Assembly: GCA_015066665.1 (NCBI GenBank)
Contig: SVNX01000008.1
Span: forward strand, 1 to 64,000
Reading direction: 5' to 3'
DNA length: 64,000 nt
From: Ruminococcus sp.
GTDB taxonomy: Bacteria; Bacillota; Clostridia; Oscillospirales; Ruminococcaceae
In this document: in pieces, positions 42,840 to 53,787 of the stretch
Layout of the letters: each line of letters starts with the position of its first letter
Position numbering within the stretch: the stretch's first letter is position 1
Made by a program: the position numbers and the translations under genes
The notes under the pieces: generated by a model
Seen by the model: the letters and a program-made list of their open reading frames with translations, nothing else
Told to the model about the DNA's origin: nothing
The model's database searches: none

Positions 42840-45035
42840 TCAGTTGGACGCTCTTTCCACCGTCATGACGCCCTTGACCTTGCGCATGCGGTCAAACATC
42901 GCCGTGAGCTGGGATTTATTCACGATCCGGATCGTTGCTTCAAATACAGCGTTGCCGTTCTTCAGAAGGCGGCTTGAGGAATGGATGATCGGGACACGGG
43001 CTTCGGTCAGAATCGCCGAAATATCGAACATCAGGCCAACTCTGTCCTGTGCCACGATCTCAATGCTCGTCTGCATTGCGGCATCCGAATTCTCCGTCCA
43101 CTGCACTTCCATCCAGCGTTCCTTCTCCTCGGGGATGTTGCGGGAGAGCATTGAGCGGTAGTTCACGCAGCTTGTTGTATGCACGGAAATACCGTGGCCC
43201 CGTGTGATGAAGCCCACGATCTCATCGCCCGGCAGCGGGCTGCAGCACTGTGCAAATTTCACTGCACAATCGGTGATCTCATCGAGAATGATGCGGCTCT
43301 GTCTGCCCTTCGGGACGGGAGTGACAATGGGCTGGACAATATCGGGCACATCGTCCGAATAATTCTTATGGTACAGATCCTTCCAGCGGGGCAGGAGCTT
43401 TTGCAGCATGATGCCGCCATAGCCGATGGATGCGAAGAAATCGTCCAGACTTGTGCAGTTATGGCGTTTCATATCGTCGCCGAGGAATTTTTCAAGCTCA
43501 TCCTCGGGGATGCGGATGCGGCTGCGCTTGAACTCCTTCTCGAGCATGGTGCGGCCGGTGATGATGTTTTCCTCACGGCGTTCCTTCTTGAACCACGAAC
43601 GGATTTTGGACTTTGCCTCATTCGTATGGGCAATGTCGAGCCATGCACGGTTGGGGCCTTTCTCGGGGTCCTTGCTGGTCATGATCTCGCAGATCTGGCC
43701 GGTCTGAAGCTCATAATCGAGCGGGACAATGCGGCCGTCGACCTTGGCACCCATGGTCTTATGGCCGATCTGCGTATGGATCCGGTAGGCAAAATCGATG
43801 ACGGTGGAGCCGACGGGAAGGGAGATGGTATCGCCCTTGGGGGTCATGACGATGATATCCTCGGGGGCGAGGTCATTCTTGATGATGCGGACGATTTCCT
43901 CCACATCGTCGGAGGTCTGCTGGGCTTCGAGCACCTGACGCACCCAGGCAAGACGCTGTTCCATCTTATCCTTGCCGCGGATGCCCTCCTTGTACTTCCA
44001 GTGAGCAGCAATGCCGTATTCGGCGGTAGCGTGCATTTCCCAGGTACGGATCTGCACCTCGAAGGGGATGCCCTCACGGCCGAGCACGGTGGTATGCAGG
44101 GACTGATACATATTGGACTTGGGTGTGGAAATATAATCCTTGAAGCGGTTCGGGAGGGGGCGGTACATATCGTGGATGACGCCGAGGACGTTATAGCACT
44201 CGGGGACGGTGGACACGATGACACGGACGGCATATTTATCGTAGATCTGCTCCATTTCCTTATGGGCGATGTAGACTTTTTTATAGATGCCGTAGATGCT
44301 CTTGACACGGCCTTCGATCTGGGGTTCCTCCTCAAAGGGGACATCCTGAAGGCGTTTGGCAATGCGTTCCTTAATGGAATGGATGAACTCCTCACGCTCG
44401 TCCTTTTTGATTTCCATGAGGTGTTCGATCTCGGAATATGCAAAGGGGTCGAGATAATGGAATGCGAGATCCTCAAGCTCATCCTTGACGGCACGGATAC
44501 CGAGACGATGGGCAAGGGGGGCATAGATATTCATGGTTTCAAGGGCGGTATGCCGCTGCTTATGGACGGGACGATAGTGGAGCGTCCGCATATTATGGAG
44601 ACGGTCGCAGAGCTTGATGATGATGACACGGATGTCCTGGGACATGGCGAGCATGATTTTGCGGACATTCTCGGCCTGCTGCTGCTCCTTATTGAAGATG
44701 GGGATTTTTGTGAGCTTGGTGACGCCCTCGACGAGCATGGCGACATCACGGCCGAAGCGCTTCTGAAGCTCCTCGGAGGTGGCGGCAGTATCCTCGACGA
44801 CATCGTGCAGGAGTGCGGCACAGATGGTATCGGTATCCATACCCAGCTCAAGGAGGATGTGCGCAACTGCCAGGGGATGGATGATATAGGGCTGTCCGGA
44901 GGAACGGGTTTGTCCCTCGTGTGCCTTTGCGGCGAATTCATAGGCAGATGTGATCTTGCTCAGGTCATACTGCTTGTCGTTGGTAAGGATCATCTGCACG
45001 AGCTGATCCATGGTGATGATTTTTTCCTCTGGCAT
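42840..45035 (-). CDS. rel: (p)ppGpp synthetase/hydrolase, RelA/SpoT family
   Basis: 731 residues from MPEEKI (GGAGGAAT upstream). The HD hydrolase domain has YIIHPLAVA and LLHDVVEDT; the synthetase has VRVIVSTVPECYNVLG and YQSLHTTVLG; then a TGS domain (VMTPKGDTISLPVGSTVIDF), and a C-terminal ACT domain (about 655-731). All parts of the long bifunctional form are present. The frame is open upstream into the GC-rich repeat but has no credible start there. Confidence 0.95.
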   Translation of the reverse strand: MPEEKIITMDQLVQMILTNDKQYDLSKITSAYEFAAKAHEGQTRSSGQPYIIHPLAVAHILLELGMDTDTICAALLHDVVEDTAATSEELQKRFGRDVAMLVEGVTKLTKIPIFNKEQQQAENVRKIMLAMSQDIRVIIIKLCDRLHNMRTLHYRPVHKQRHTALETMNIYAPLAHRLGIRAVKDELEDLAFHYLDPFAYSEIEHLMEIKKDEREEFIHSIKERIAKRLQDVPFEEEPQIEGRVKSIYGIYKKVYIAHKEMEQIYDKYAVRVIVSTVPECYNVLGVIHDMYRPLPNRFKDYISTPKSNMYQSLHTTVLGREGIPFEVQIRTWEMHATAEYGIAAHWKYKEGIRGKDKMEQRLAWVRQVLEAQQTSDDVEEIVRIIKNDLAPEDIIVMTPKGDTISLPVGSTVIDFAYRIHTQIGHKTMGAKVDGRIVPLDYELQTGQICEIMTSKDPEKGPNRAWLDIAHTNEAKSKIRSWFKKERREENIITGRTMLEKEFKRSRIRIPEDELEKFLGDDMKRHNCTSLDDFFASIGYGGIMLQKLLPRWKDLYHKNYSDDVPDIVQPIVTPVPKGRQSRIILDEITDCAVKFAQCCSPLPGDEIVGFITRGHGISVHTTSCVNYRSMLSRNIPEEKERWMEVQWTENSDAAMQTSIEIVAQDRVGLMFDISAILTEARVPIIHSSSRLLKNGNAVFEATIRIVNKSQLTAMFDRMRKVKGVMTVERASN

Positions 45036-45126
45036 AGGAATTCCTCCAGAATATTGAGATTTTTCGTATGGGGCAGCGATCCTTCGCTCAAGGGGGACTT
45101 GCGTCCCCCGTCGCTCAGGATTTGGT

Positions 45127-45231
45127 ACCCCCACCCCCAACCCCCTCCCCCTTCCAGGGGGAGGGGGCTTTGGGGCGGGGGCTGCGCCCCCGCCGCCCGC
45201 CAAGGGGGCATCGCTTCGCTTGCCCCCTTTG
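45127..45231 (+). repeat. GC-rich three-hairpin element, copy 8
   Basis: Same three stems as copy 6, between rel and recJ. No gene is supported in 45036-45518. Confidence 0.9.
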
Positions 45232-45385
45232 AACCCCCTCAAGCAGGGGGGATGTCCTCCTGACCCCTTAGGGCAGTCTGTTCGGCCCGGGGCACCCTCC
45301 AGCCCCACTCAGGGGGGATAGCTGCTGTACTCCTTTGTACCCCCGCTCGCTGCTATCTCAGCAGCTATGGTGCTCTGCTTGAAAG

Positions 45386-45592
45386 CGCCATGCGATTCCC
45401 GAAACATGACCGCGATGTATGGTCTTCCGGACTCGCCCGCACTCACCTGACGCGGGTAACGGCACGGTTGCCGTGCCTTCCGCTTGCGCAGCAAAGGAAG
45501 CATGCGATTCCCAAAGCCTTATCGCGATGTATGGTCTTCCGGACTCACCCGCACTTCCCCGACGTGGGTAACGGCACGGTTGCCGTGCCGTG
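45386..45592 (+). repeat. Two copies of repeat B, one entering recJ
   Basis: Copies at 45386-45477 and 45501-45592, each with GCGATGTATGGTCTTCCGGA and the closing palindrome GCACGGTTGCCGTGC. The second contains the 3' end of recJ, including its stop codon. Confidence 0.9.
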
Positions 45593-47603
45593 CTTCTAAA
45601 TTACGCAGGATGGTCGAATCCTGCAGGTTCACTTTCTTCGTAACCGGCAATAACATGACCTGACCTTCCGGTTCCGTTATCGACATCAGGCCAAGCTCTG
45701 CAAAAATATCCAGACATACACGGAGCTTGCAGTAGTTCAGCCCCTCACTGTGCAGCTGCAGGGCAAGCTGCTCGATCGCAATTCCTGCCTGCGGTACTCT
45801 CTTGTATACCGTGATGCATTCCTCCCGTGTCGGACAGGCCGATGTGTATAATGCGGGAGAAAGCGCTTCCCTTCGACGTAATCGCTCGTAGGCCTGCCGT
45901 GCCGCCAGCATCCGGCTCTGGTTCAGTCCCGCTGTCCGGAAATCCTGTACCAGCAGATTCACCGACTCCCGGCCACGGAATACATTGATGCTCAGCTGCA
46001 CCATCATGTGGCAGAAATCTCCCACATGCAGTCCCGTCGCTTCCGGTGATGTCCGGAACAGCAGCGCTTCATAGCTCTGCCCGCCTGCAAGCAGCGTGAA
46101 TTTCGTATGGGCGCCCTCCGATAAGCTCCGGATCGCCGTGATCTGGGCGTTTTCCAGCAGGAAAACAGGCTCCGGATTGCCCTCGCCGAATGGCTCAAGC
46201 TGCGATAAGCTGCGGATTTCTTCCATATCCAGCATCGCCGGTGTGAGCGCACAGACCGCTCTCAGCTCACGCACGGGCATTACATCATGCTGTGCAGCCG
46301 CAAAGGCGGCAACCCTTTCACGAAATTCCGCAATGCGCTCGGCTTTCACCGTAAAACCGCCCGCTGCCGGATGGCCGCCGAATTTTTCAAGGCAGTCGCT
46401 GCATGCGGACAGGCATTCGAATACTGAAAATTCGCCGAAGCTGCGTGCCGATCCGACGCCCACGCCATCCTTCACGCCGATCATGAAACAGGGCTTGCCG
46501 AAGCGTTCGGACAATCTTGCTGCGGTAATGCCGATGACGCCCGCATCCCAGCCCTCGCCGTCAAGGACGAGCACACGGTCATAGAGACGGTCGGGACACG
46601 CCCGCAGCGATGCACTCACGGCCGCAAGAATCCCCTGCTCGGTCTCCATACGGCGGGCATTGAGCACGTTGATCTGCTCGGCAAGCTCGGCCGCACGGCG
46701 TGGATTCTCCTCAAGGAGCAGCTCGACGGCCAGTCTCGGCGAAGCCATCCGGCCGGTGGCATTGATGCGGGGGGACAGGCTGAAGGCGATGCTCCGTGCG
46801 GTGAGGGGCTTTTCACCGAGGCCGCTGATCTCACGCAGGGCACGGAGTCCGGGACGTTCGGTATTCTCAAGATACTGCATGCCCATTTCGACGATGTAAC
46901 GGTTTTCGCCGGTCAGCGTGACCACATCGGCAATGGTGGCAATGGCGGCAAGATCACCGAACTGCTCGAGGGCCATTTCGGTATCGCCGTCACTGAGGGC
47001 GGCCACAAGGAGCAGGGCAATGCCCGCACCGCAATACTGGCGGAAGGGCGAGAGATTTTCCTCACGATGGGCATCGACAACGGCCACGGCATGGGGCAGC
47101 GTTTTGCCCGGACGGTGGTGGTCGGTGATGACGAGATCAATGCCGAGCTCTGCGGCAAGCTCGGCTTCGGCGATGGCGGCGATGCCATTGTCAACAGTCA
47201 CGATGAGACCGACGCCGTCATCATGCATTTCACGGATGACATCGGGGTTGAGTCCATAGCCCTCCGCACGCTCGGGGACACGCCACGAGACATTTGCGCC
47301 GATTTCCGACAAGAACGAATAGAGGATGACGGTGGCGGTGATGCCGTCGCAGTCATAGTCGCCGTAGACGCAGATATGGGTGCCGTCATCGATGGCGGCA
47401 TTGATGCGGTCGGCGGCCTCCTGCATATCCCGCAGAAGGAAGGGATCACTGAGGGCACGGCTGCCGATCCGCTCGCCGGCCTGCGTAATATCGAGGCAGC
47501 CTCCGGCCGCCAGTACGGTACAGCAGAGCTGCGAGAGGTCGCTCTGACGATGCAGCGCTGTAACCACGGCTGCATCCGGCTTCCCGATGACCCATTTTTT
47601 CAT
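45519..47603 (-). CDS. recJ: Single-stranded-DNA-specific exonuclease RecJ with repeat-derived C terminus
   Basis: 694 residues. DHH motifs are intact: YGDYDCDGITA, IVTVDNGI, ITDHHRPGK and SRINATGRM-like PRINATGRM; the DHHA1 part has FGGHPAAGG. The OB-fold and a winged C-terminal region follow. The last residues, RHGNRAVTHVGEV then RVSPEDHTSR, are the translation of repeat B, whose sequence also gives the TAA. So the natural 3' end was replaced by a repeat insertion. The catalytic core is complete, so the protein is likely active. Confidence 0.93.
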   Translation of the reverse strand: MKKWVIGKPDAAVVTALHRQSDLSQLCCTVLAAGGCLDITQAGERIGSRALSDPFLLRDMQEAADRINAAIDDGTHICVYGDYDCDGITATVILYSFLSEIGANVSWRVPERAEGYGLNPDVIREMHDDGVGLIVTVDNGIAAIAEAELAAELGIDLVITDHHRPGKTLPHAVAVVDAHREENLSPFRQYCGAGIALLLVAALSDGDTEMALEQFGDLAAIATIADVVTLTGENRYIVEMGMQYLENTERPGLRALREISGLGEKPLTARSIAFSLSPRINATGRMASPRLAVELLLEENPRRAAELAEQINVLNARRMETEQGILAAVSASLRACPDRLYDRVLVLDGEGWDAGVIGITAARLSERFGKPCFMIGVKDGVGVGSARSFGEFSVFECLSACSDCLEKFGGHPAAGGFTVKAERIAEFRERVAAFAAAQHDVMPVRELRAVCALTPAMLDMEEIRSLSQLEPFGEGNPEPVFLLENAQITAIRSLSEGAHTKFTLLAGGQSYEALLFRTSPEATGLHVGDFCHMMVQLSINVFRGRESVNLLVQDFRTAGLNQSRMLAARQAYERLRRREALSPALYTSACPTREECITVYKRVPQAGIAIEQLALQLHSEGLNYCKLRVCLDIFAELGLMSITEPEGQVMLLPVTKKVNLQDSTILRNLEARHGNRAVTHVGEVRVSPEDHTSR

Positions 47604-47642
47604 GACATCCTCCTGTTTTTCAGTGTTGTATACTTATATACC

Positions 47643-47671
47643 ATTATATCATTTTTTCACACAGATTGCAA
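47643..47671 (-). promoter_or_regulatory. recJ promoter
   Basis: Minus strand TTGCAA, 17-nt spacer, TATAAT, about 40 nt before the recJ ATG. Confidence 0.75.
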
Positions 47672-47691
47672 GATATATTTGTAAATTTTAG

Positions 47692-48003
47692 CACGGCAAC
47701 CGTGCCGTTAGTCGCGTCAGGTGAGTGCAGCTTAGTCCGGAAGACCATACATCGCGATAAGGCTTTGGAAACCGCAGCTTCCTTTGCTTCGCAAGCGGAA
47801 GCAGGCTATTGGGAGATGAAGAAAGCTAAGAAATCCCGCCCTCGAGTGTGGGTACAAAGGTGCACGGCAACCGTGCTGTTAGACGCGTCAGGTGAGTGCA
47901 GTTTAGTCCGGAAGACCATACATCGCGATAAGGTTTCAGGAACCGCAGCTTCCTTTGCTTCGCAAGCGGAAGCAGGCTTTTGGAAGATGAAGAAAGCTAA
48001 GAA
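47692..48003 (-). repeat. Two direct copies of repeat B and flank
   Basis: Copies at about 47692-47781 and 47862-47953, read on the minus strand; the flanking AAGCTAAGAAATCCC segments are also duplicated, giving a direct repeat of about 170 bp. 47604-48286 has no other gene. Confidence 0.85.
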
Positions 48004-48092
48004 ATCCCCACCCGAGCGAGGGAAGCTGCCCCGAGCCGAACAGACTGTCCTAAGGAGGGGCAGGAGGACATCCCCCCTTCTTGAGAGGGGGG

Positions 48093-48199
48093 TCAAAGGG
48101 GGCAAGCGAAGCGATGCCCCCTTGGCGGGCGGCGGGGGCGCAGCCCCCGCCCCAAAGCCCCCTCCCCCTTCCAGGGGGAGGGGGTTGGGGGTGGGGGTA
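48093..48199 (-). repeat. GC-rich three-hairpin element, copy 9 (inverted)
   Basis: Minus strand C-rich tract followed by the same three stems as copy 8. Confidence 0.9.
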
Positions 48200-48286
48200 C
48201 CAAATCCTGAGCGACGGGGGACGCCGCATGGCGCTTGCAAGCAGAGCGCCATAGCTGCTGAGTGAGCATGGTAACCGCACGTCGGC

Positions 48287-48841
48287 CTACACGCCCAAAA
48301 GATCTCTGCAGAAGATCCAAAGGCCCAGCAGCATCAGCACGAGACCGCCCGCACACTGGGCATAGCGTCCGCAGAGACGACCCAGCCGCCTGCCGCCCCA
48401 TGCACCCAAAAACGACATGGCCGCTGTGATGCCTGCGATCGTGAGGCATGCCGGCAGCATCCGCACATCGGGCATTGCGGAAAAGCTCAGGCCTGCGGCC
48501 ATGGCATCGAGGCTTGTGGCGATGCCCTGCAGGAGGATGGTGCGGCAGCTGAGGACGGGAACCTCGCTGACATCGGGTTCATGACGGGCATCGAGCAGCA
48601 TTTTCAGGCCGATGCCGCCGAGGATCACAAGCGCAAGATAATGATCGACGGAAGCAATCTGTGCGGCGAATCTCTGTCCGAGCAGGAAGCCCAGCGCCGG
48701 CATCATCCCCTGTGCCGTGCCGAATACGGCGGCCATGAAGAGGAGCATCCATCGGGGCATGCGGCTTCCGCTCAGGCCATTTGTGACGGACACGGCAAAG
48801 GCATCCATGGACAGTCCTGCGGCAAGGAGGAGGGTTGTCAT
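48287..48841 (-). CDS. mntP: Manganese efflux pump MntP
   Basis: 184 residues with six spans; the two half-repeat motifs GLSMDAFAVSVTNGL and GIATSLDAMAAGLS carry the conserved Asp residues of the MntP family. It exports Mn(II) by family knowledge. Preceded by GAAAGG. Independent of tgt, which ends in a terminator upstream. Confidence 0.9.
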   Translation of the reverse strand: MTTLLLAAGLSMDAFAVSVTNGLSGSRMPRWMLLFMAAVFGTAQGMMPALGFLLGQRFAAQIASVDHYLALVILGGIGLKMLLDARHEPDVSEVPVLSCRTILLQGIATSLDAMAAGLSFSAMPDVRMLPACLTIAGITAAMSFLGAWGGRRLGRLCGRYAQCAGGLVLMLLGLWIFCRDLLGV

Positions 48842-48861
48842 CGTGCATCAGACCTTTCTGT

Positions 48862-48903
48862 AAAAAAACGGCCCCCTCCTGCCTTCAGGGCAGGAGAAGG
48901 CCG
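48862..48903 (-). terminator. tgt terminator
   Basis: CTCCTGCC / GGGCAGGAG inside CGGCC/GGCCG, followed on the minus strand by TTTTTTT. Confidence 0.9.
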
Positions 48904-48923
48904 GAGGGATGCGGACTTCTTTC

Positions 48924-50096
<1,173 letters not shown>

Positions 50097-50109
50097 TTAT
50101 GCTTATCCT

Positions 50110-50138
50110 ATCATACCATGAATGGGCGGGAATGTCAA
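50110..50138 (-). promoter_or_regulatory. tgt promoter
   Basis: Minus strand TTGACA, 17-nt spacer, TATGAT. Confidence 0.75.
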
Positions 50139-50350
50139 GGGGTGGGGGTGCAGAGCTTACGCTGCGAGCCGCCTTATTTACGTCATTTTATGGATTTCCT
50201 ACCCTTTTTTTCTGATTTGGGTAGTGTGCAGAAACGGAATTTCTGTTATGATATCTGTAAGGGAAAAGAACGGATCCGCCTGCATGCATGGATGGTTTCT
50301 TTGTACGGTGCCTGCGGGGATCCCTATGACGCAATATGGAGGTTGGAAAA

Positions 50351-52714
50351 ATGAAAAAGACATACAAGCGTTTCCTATCCGCAGCAGCTGCGGCGGCCAT
50401 GGTTTTCTGCACAGCGGTCAGCCCTGTTTCGGCGGCAGAACTGAATACATACGATGCAATCGTCAGCATTGCCTATCCCCGTCCCGATGAGGCAGTGCAG
50501 AAGCCTGTGATCACAGATTCGGGCACAGAAATCGAGTTTCTCGGCGGCTTCTGGATTGAATCAAGCACAGGCTATGCAAAGATGTATGATCACCCCGTGA
50601 TCACATGGATGATGGAAGTGGGAGGCTTTGCAGGTTATGATGGCTATTTCACGACATTCACAGATGCGGACAAGTATGATGTCACCATTCTTGGCAGGAT
50701 CGAAAATTACACAGGTTTGTCAAGCAATCAGGGCGAGGCGACCTTTGTGGATGCCGCCACCGGTGAAACCATCGACACGGGCGATGTACAGGTCATGTCA
50801 GTATCGGCACTGCTCTCCATGCTTGGAAGTGAAACAGAGCTTCCTGACGGACTGACAGCGTCCGATGCGCTTGTGACGATTTCCATAGACGGAGAATTGA
50901 TGTGTTCGCCGGAGGGGCATCTCCACGAATCTTCAGGATATTATGCATACGATGAAAATCAGCACTGGCATGTATGCGAATGTGGTACTGCATTAAGAGG
51001 CACCGCTTATGATCACTCCTGCGCATACACAATTAACGAGCCTTGGCAGATTGTCAAAACCGCCACAGAAACAGAAAGCGGACTGTGGGAAAAGAAGTGC
51101 TTCTGCGGACAGGTCATGGAATCCATCATCATTCCGCCGAAAAGCGAGCAGACCATTGTTTCCACATATGAGGCACTGAAGTCCGCACTTGCGGAGGGCG
51201 GAAAGCAGTGGATCACACTTGATGTGAGCGGATCGACAAAATGGACGGTGCAGACCGATATGGAATACAACAATATGCTTGTTCTGGATGATCCCTCGGC
51301 GGACATCGTACTGGATCTGAACGGCTGCGGTCTTGCAAGAGAAACGGGCAGATATGACGAGGCACTGTTTGATATTGCGGCGGGTTCGCTGAGAGTCATC
51401 AGCAAATCGGTGGCGACACCTACGGACAGCACGACAAATCTGAATTTTTCAAGTGCTGCAAGCAAGGACTGCGTATTCCGTGTGCATGAGGGCGCATCGC
51501 TCCGTCTGACAAATGTTTCTGCCATGTCTCCTACGGACGAATTTGCATACAGCTGTCCGTCTGTGATCTCTGAGGGCAATCTGCAGATCGACGGCGGAAG
51601 CTATTATCTGTATGACAACGAGTTCACGCCTTCGCAAAGCGAGTATGCACTGGCTTCCATCGTTCTTGACGGCGGTACGGCTGTCATCAACGGCGGCACA
51701 TTCGACGGTAAAGGCTGCGGAATGCTCGTCAGAGGCGACACAAAGCTCACCATTAACGATGGCTATTTCAACAGTTGGGATTACGGATTGTATCAGACAG
51801 GCAACGCAAAGGTGATCATCAACGGCGGAATGTTCGGCGATGATGAAGACCCCCATAGCTTTGGCTTTTATATGGACGGCGGTACAGCAAGAATTTACAG
51901 CGGAAGCTTTTACGGAAAAACAGCGGGTGCGTATGCAAAAAGCGGTGATATCCGTATCAGCAAAGGCTATTTCAAAATGACGGAAGACACGGGATATGGT
52001 GCATTTTCGTTCAACGTAACAGATGTCAGTGCCGAGATCATCCGCGGCGACTTCAGAGGCGCAAAAGGCATCTCCACCCGCTGGGATCTGTTCGATGAGT
52101 TCACAGAAAAGGAACCAAGCGCATACATCGCTTACGGCTCCACTGCAGCAGATGCAGGAAAGTTGATTGACCTTTCCGTAGCAACAACATATATCGGCGA
52201 GGATTATCTTGAAGTCACAACAACCAAGCCTGTATTTACCTTGCAGCCTGAGGATGCAGTGATCTATGAGGGCGGCAGTGCTGCGTTTAAGGTGGAAGCT
52301 GATCATGCTGACAGCTATGTCTGGTATATCACGGATGCGGATGATGATTCTCTTCAGCCATATGACTGGGCGGATGTGGCACGTTACTGCGATGTATCGG
52401 GAATCGAATCGGATACACTGATCATCGAAAACGTCGGAAGCTGGCTGAATGACAAGGCCGTTTACTGCGAGGCATACAACGGCAGCTACATGCTTTCGGA
52501 TACGGCCGTGATCACGGTCAAGCAGATGATACGAGGCGATGTCAATGCAGATGATGCCTTCACACTTATGGATGTGGTTATGCTGCAGAAGTGGCTGCTC
52601 TGCACACCGGATGCCGCACTGACCAACTGGCGTGCGGGCGATCTGCGTGAGGATGGGCGGATGGATGCTTTTGACCTTTGCATTATGAAACGTGAGCTGC
52701 TTGCGGCGCATTAA
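50351..52714 (+). CDS. Secreted dockerin protein with a parallel beta-helix region
   Basis: 787 residues from MKKTYK (GGAGG upstream). Signal peptide 1-34. A middle stretch (about 300-560) has short repeats of the type GGTAVINGGTF, DTKLTINDGYF, NAKVIINGGMF, GGTARIYSGSF and GDIRISKGYF, as in right-handed beta-helix proteins. A Cys/His pair HWHVCECG and KKCFCG lies at about 200-260. An Ig-like domain follows, then a C-terminal type-I dockerin (about 730-787, GDVNADDAFTLMDVVMLQKW). No catalytic residues can be assigned. A possible extended -10 (TGTTATGAT) is at 50245-50252. Confidence 0.82.
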   Translation: MKKTYKRFLSAAAAAAMVFCTAVSPVSAAELNTYDAIVSIAYPRPDEAVQKPVITDSGTEIEFLGGFWIESSTGYAKMYDHPVITWMMEVGGFAGYDGYFTTFTDADKYDVTILGRIENYTGLSSNQGEATFVDAATGETIDTGDVQVMSVSALLSMLGSETELPDGLTASDALVTISIDGELMCSPEGHLHESSGYYAYDENQHWHVCECGTALRGTAYDHSCAYTINEPWQIVKTATETESGLWEKKCFCGQVMESIIIPPKSEQTIVSTYEALKSALAEGGKQWITLDVSGSTKWTVQTDMEYNNMLVLDDPSADIVLDLNGCGLARETGRYDEALFDIAAGSLRVISKSVATPTDSTTNLNFSSAASKDCVFRVHEGASLRLTNVSAMSPTDEFAYSCPSVISEGNLQIDGGSYYLYDNEFTPSQSEYALASIVLDGGTAVINGGTFDGKGCGMLVRGDTKLTINDGYFNSWDYGLYQTGNAKVIINGGMFGDDEDPHSFGFYMDGGTARIYSGSFYGKTAGAYAKSGDIRISKGYFKMTEDTGYGAFSFNVTDVSAEIIRGDFRGAKGISTRWDLFDEFTEKEPSAYIAYGSTAADAGKLIDLSVATTYIGEDYLEVTTTKPVFTLQPEDAVIYEGGSAAFKVEADHADSYVWYITDADDDSLQPYDWADVARYCDVSGIESDTLIIENVGSWLNDKAVYCEAYNGSYMLSDTAVITVKQMIRGDVNADDAFTLMDVVMLQKWLLCTPDAALTNWRAGDLREDGRMDAFDLCIMKRELLAAH

Positions 52715-52738
52715 CCAAATATTCCCCGAATGGACAGA

Positions 52739-52779
52739 CGCCCCATACAGATGATCTGAATCTGTATGGGGCGTTTTTT
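52739..52779 (+). terminator. Terminator after beta-helix dockerin gene
   Basis: CGCCCCATACAGAT / ATCTGTATGGGGCG followed by TTTTTT. Confidence 0.9.
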
Positions 52780-52825
52780 GCAGCCTTATCGCAATGCGGC
52801 GTCTTCCGTTGCTCAGGATTTGGTA

Positions 52826-52929
52826 CCCCCACCCCCAACCCCCTCCCCCTTCCAGGGGGAGGGGGCTTTGGGGCGGGGGCTGCGCCCCCGCCGCCCGCCA
52901 AGGGGGCATCGCTTCGCTTGCCCCCTTTG
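52826..52929 (+). repeat. GC-rich three-hairpin element, copy 10
   Basis: Same three stems as copy 6. Confidence 0.9.
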
Positions 52930-52994
52930 AACCCCCTTCAAGCAGGGGGGGTGTCCTCCTGCCCCCCTTAGGACAGTCTGTTCGGCTCGGGGCA

Positions 52995-53083
52995 CCCCCC
53001 CTCCCCCACTCAGGGGGAGGGGCTTTAGGGCGGGGGCTGCGCCCCCGCCGCCCGCCAAGGGGGCATCGCTTCGCTTGCCCCCT
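52995..53083 (+). repeat. GC-rich three-hairpin element, copy 11
   Basis: CCCCTCCCC..GGGGAGGGG-type first stem, GGCGGGGGC/GCCCCCGCC and CAAGGGGGCA/TGCCCCCTTTG. The preceding tract is shorter than in copy 10, which lies 65 nt away. Confidence 0.85.
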
Positions 53084-53228
53084 TTGCCCCCCCTCAAGAA
53101 GGGGGGATGTCCTCCTGCCCCCCTTAGGACAGTCTGTTCGGCTCGGGGCAGCTTCCCTCGCTCGGGCGGGGATTTCTCAGCTTTCTTCATCTCCCAAAAG
53201 CTTGCTTCCGCTTGCGCAGCAAAGGAAG

Positions 53229-53352
53229 CTGCGATTCCCGAAGCCTGACCGCGATGTATGGTCTTCCGGTCTCGCCCGCACTTCCCCGACGCGGGTAACA
53301 GCACGGTTGCCGTGCCACTCACCTGACGCTGGCAACGGCACGGTTGCCGTGC
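53229..53352 (+). repeat. Repeat B copy and partial copy
   Basis: One full unit at 53229-53316 and a partial unit ending at 53352 in the palindrome GCACGGTTGCCGTGC, followed by GCCGTGCTGCCGTGC extension. Its end abuts the -35 of the next promoter. Confidence 0.85.
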
Positions 53353-53368
53353 TGCCGTGCTGCCGTGC

Positions 53369-53397
53369 TTGCAATTCTTTGCGGCTTGTGCTATAAT
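53369..53397 (+). promoter_or_regulatory. Promoter of YjbR-like/C39 operon
   Basis: TTGCAA, 17-nt spacer, TATAAT with TG one base before (extended -10). The -35 begins right at the end of a repeat B unit. Confidence 0.8.
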
Positions 53398-53430
53398 GGG
53401 TACAGTATCCAATGAATCGGAGGAATCGCC

Positions 53431-53787
53431 ATGACGACAAAACAGGATGCCATCCGGCATTGCCTCGGTTATCCCGATGCCTATGAGGATTATCCCTTCC
53501 ATGACCCCAATTGGTGCGTCATAAGACATCGCAGCAATCACCGTGTCTTTGCCTGGATCTTCGATAAGGACGGCTTTGTCTGGATCAATGTCAAATGTGA
53601 CCCCGCATGGACGCAGTTCTGGCGGGATGCCTTCCCCGCTGTCCGCCCCGCTTATCACCTCAATAAAACCCACTGGAATTCCATCATCCTCGATGGCTCC
53701 ATCCCCACTGAGGATATCCATACCATGATCCGTGAAAGCCATCAGCTTACCGCCCCTAAACGGAAAGGAGCCCCCCATGCTCGCTAA
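53431..53787 (+). CDS. MmcQ/YjbR family protein
   Basis: 118 residues, cytosolic. DAYEDYPFHDPNW, IDKDGFVWINVKCDP-like FDKDGFVWINVKCD, and HLNKTHWNSIILDGSIP are the usual landmarks of the MmcQ/YjbR (CyaY-like fold) family of possible DNA-binding proteins. GGAGG precedes the ATG. It overlaps the next gene by 11 nt. Confidence 0.87.
   Translation: MTTKQDAIRHCLGYPDAYEDYPFHDPNWCVIRHRSNHRVFAWIFDKDGFVWINVKCDPAWTQFWRDAFPAVRPAYHLNKTHWNSIILDGSIPTEDIHTMIRESHQLTAPKRKGAPHAR

Noticed and set aside
43179-45263. 694-codon plus-strand frame opposite rel
   Set aside because: Antisense shadow of rel; the translation has no recognisable domain and runs into a repeat.
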